From assembly GCA_028693055.1 (NCBI GenBank), contig JAQUWD010000023.1, forward strand, positions 1 to 52,081: a stretch of DNA of 52,081 nt. Reading direction: 5' to 3'. Within the stretch, counting starts at the first letter, position 1, and each line of letters begins with the position of its first letter. The stretch is from Eubacteriales bacterium. Lineage in GTDB: Bacteria > Bacillota > Clostridia > Christensenellales > Aristaeellaceae. The position numbers and the translations under genes were made by a program. This document shows positions 51,511-52,081 of the stretch, piece after piece. The notes under the pieces were generated by a model. The model worked only from the letters and a program-made list of their open reading frames with translations, did not search any database and was not told the DNA's origin.

Positions 51511-52081
51511 CTAGAATTCATTAACCGCGCTTAACAGCTCTGCCGGTGCAAAGGGGAACGTAAGCACCCCCGCTACCTCTCCGGCTAGAATCCCAGCTTG
51601 TACATAGAACACCAGATTACCATCCTCGTCCATGTAAAAATCCGTCTCTGGACTGAACGTATCTTCCAATGTCTTTTCATCGACGCTATCCAAAAAATCT
51701 CCGTCTACATTCGCCATTTGCGTTTGAATGATTTCCCACACCAGCCGATAAACCAGCTGTTCAGCCGTGCCTTTTTCATCGCCCGCTTCATCGTTGGGCT
51801 GTTCTAACCCGATGACCTGTGAAAGGCTAATGATCTGCCCTGCATATACCCCATCCCGAGCGAAGGTTGTAGCGGATACGCTTTCGCTTTCCCCATTTCC
51901 CTCGAACTGCCGGGAGGTGAGCAATACGCTCAGATAGCGCTCATCGTTATGAGTAATCTGGTAGCCGATCTCCTGATAGGCGGGAGGCGTTCCCTCTTCC
52001 CGGGGGAGCTCATCCTCCTCCACAGTCGAGCGGAACACAACGGTATCCTGCGCAACGCTTTGATAATAGGCGTTAATGGCT
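51511..52081 (-). CDS. RsiV/DUF3298-like protein, 3' part (5' end beyond the window)
   Basis: An open frame running off the window end; 189 codons are present. The reading starts (from the edge) AINAYYQSVAQDTVVFRST; then YQEIGYQITHNDERYLSVLLTSRQFEGNGESE, the DUF4163/DUF3298 layout of RsiV-type anti-sigma or related secreted proteins. The C-terminus has DFYMDEDGNLVFYVQAGILAGEVAGVLTFPFAPAELLSAVNEF, like the DUF3298 core. A GTG at 52038 would be an internal start and is not favoured. Whether there is a membrane anchor cannot be seen. Confidence 0.75.
   Translation of the reverse strand, partial: AINAYYQSVAQDTVVFRSTVEEDELPREEGTPPAYQEIGYQITHNDERYLSVLLTSRQFEGNGESESVSATTFARDGVYAGQIISLSQVIGLEQPNDEAGDEKGTAEQLVYRLVWEIIQTQMANVDGDFLDSVDEKTLEDTFSPETDFYMDEDGNLVFYVQAGILAGEVAGVLTFPFAPAELLSAVNEF

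Noticed and set aside
1-52081. tRNA, rRNA or known riboswitch genes
   Set aside because: No cloverleaf with anticodon/CCA context, rRNA motif or recognisable riboswitch core was found while reading the intergenic regions.

Overview
The window looks like a chromosomal segment of an anaerobic Clostridia-type Firmicute of moderately high GC (roughly 50-55% by eye). The evidence is AddB instead of RecB, hybrid cluster protein with its ferredoxin, strong Shine-Dalgarno sequences, DegV, EF-4, VanZ/RDD membrane proteins, a sortase-like sorting signal and TRAP/LIV-type uptake systems. I cannot assign a genus from sequence alone. No rRNA, tRNA, CRISPR array or complete insertion sequence was recognised.

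Layout. 0.2-9 kb: addB (its usual partner addA is not next to it), mnmE, an operon of a PHP phosphoesterase with a barnase-like RNase and a barstar-like inhibitor, an NAD-dependent epimerase-like protein and a VanZ-RDD membrane fusion. 9-23 kb: a tandem pair of palindromic repeats, udk, a membrane diguanylate cyclase, a DUF362 iron-sulfur protein in an operon with a giant SdrD-B repeat surface protein, degV, a Cys/Pro-rich protein of unknown function, a secreted ComEC-like metallo-beta-lactamase protein and lepA. 23-31 kb: repeat arrays, icd, the ferredoxin-hcp nitrosative-stress operon, tcdA, a PepSY protein, pyrG, then an AT-richer two-gene cassette (SLOG-fold and ribbon-helix-helix proteins). 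31.7-42.9 kb: three solute uptake systems in a row: TAXI-TRAP, LIV-type ABC and a TrpXYZ-like ABC system. 43-52 kb: a TetR-controlled locus with a condensation-domain protein and a chimeric VOC/surface protein, a reductase gene remnant, a nitroreductase, an aldo/keto reductase behind a MerR-type promoter, a GNAT acetyltransferase and the 3' part of an RsiV/DUF3298-like gene.

The most unusual structure is a family of about 160-bp palindrome-rich, non-coding elements (four copies). Each sits inside an intrinsic terminator, and the terminator hairpin is present on BOTH sides of the element although the hairpin sequence differs from locus to locus. Deleting one hairpin plus the element would restore a normal terminator with its T-tract. 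At udk two elements alternate with three hairpins. At pyrG the same hairpin occurs three times, separating one element and the two-gene cassette. This looks like insertion with hairpin-sized target duplication, or recombination at terminator stem-loops. Two further intergenic repeat families (100-bp and about 195-bp units) lie around lepA/icd and hcp/tcdA.

Regulatory sites that can be read directly include a 19-bp-spacer MerR-type promoter before the aldo/keto reductase, a TetR promoter with a palindrome against its -10 box, and a Crp/Fnr-type palindrome centred near -41.5 before ferredoxin-hcp.
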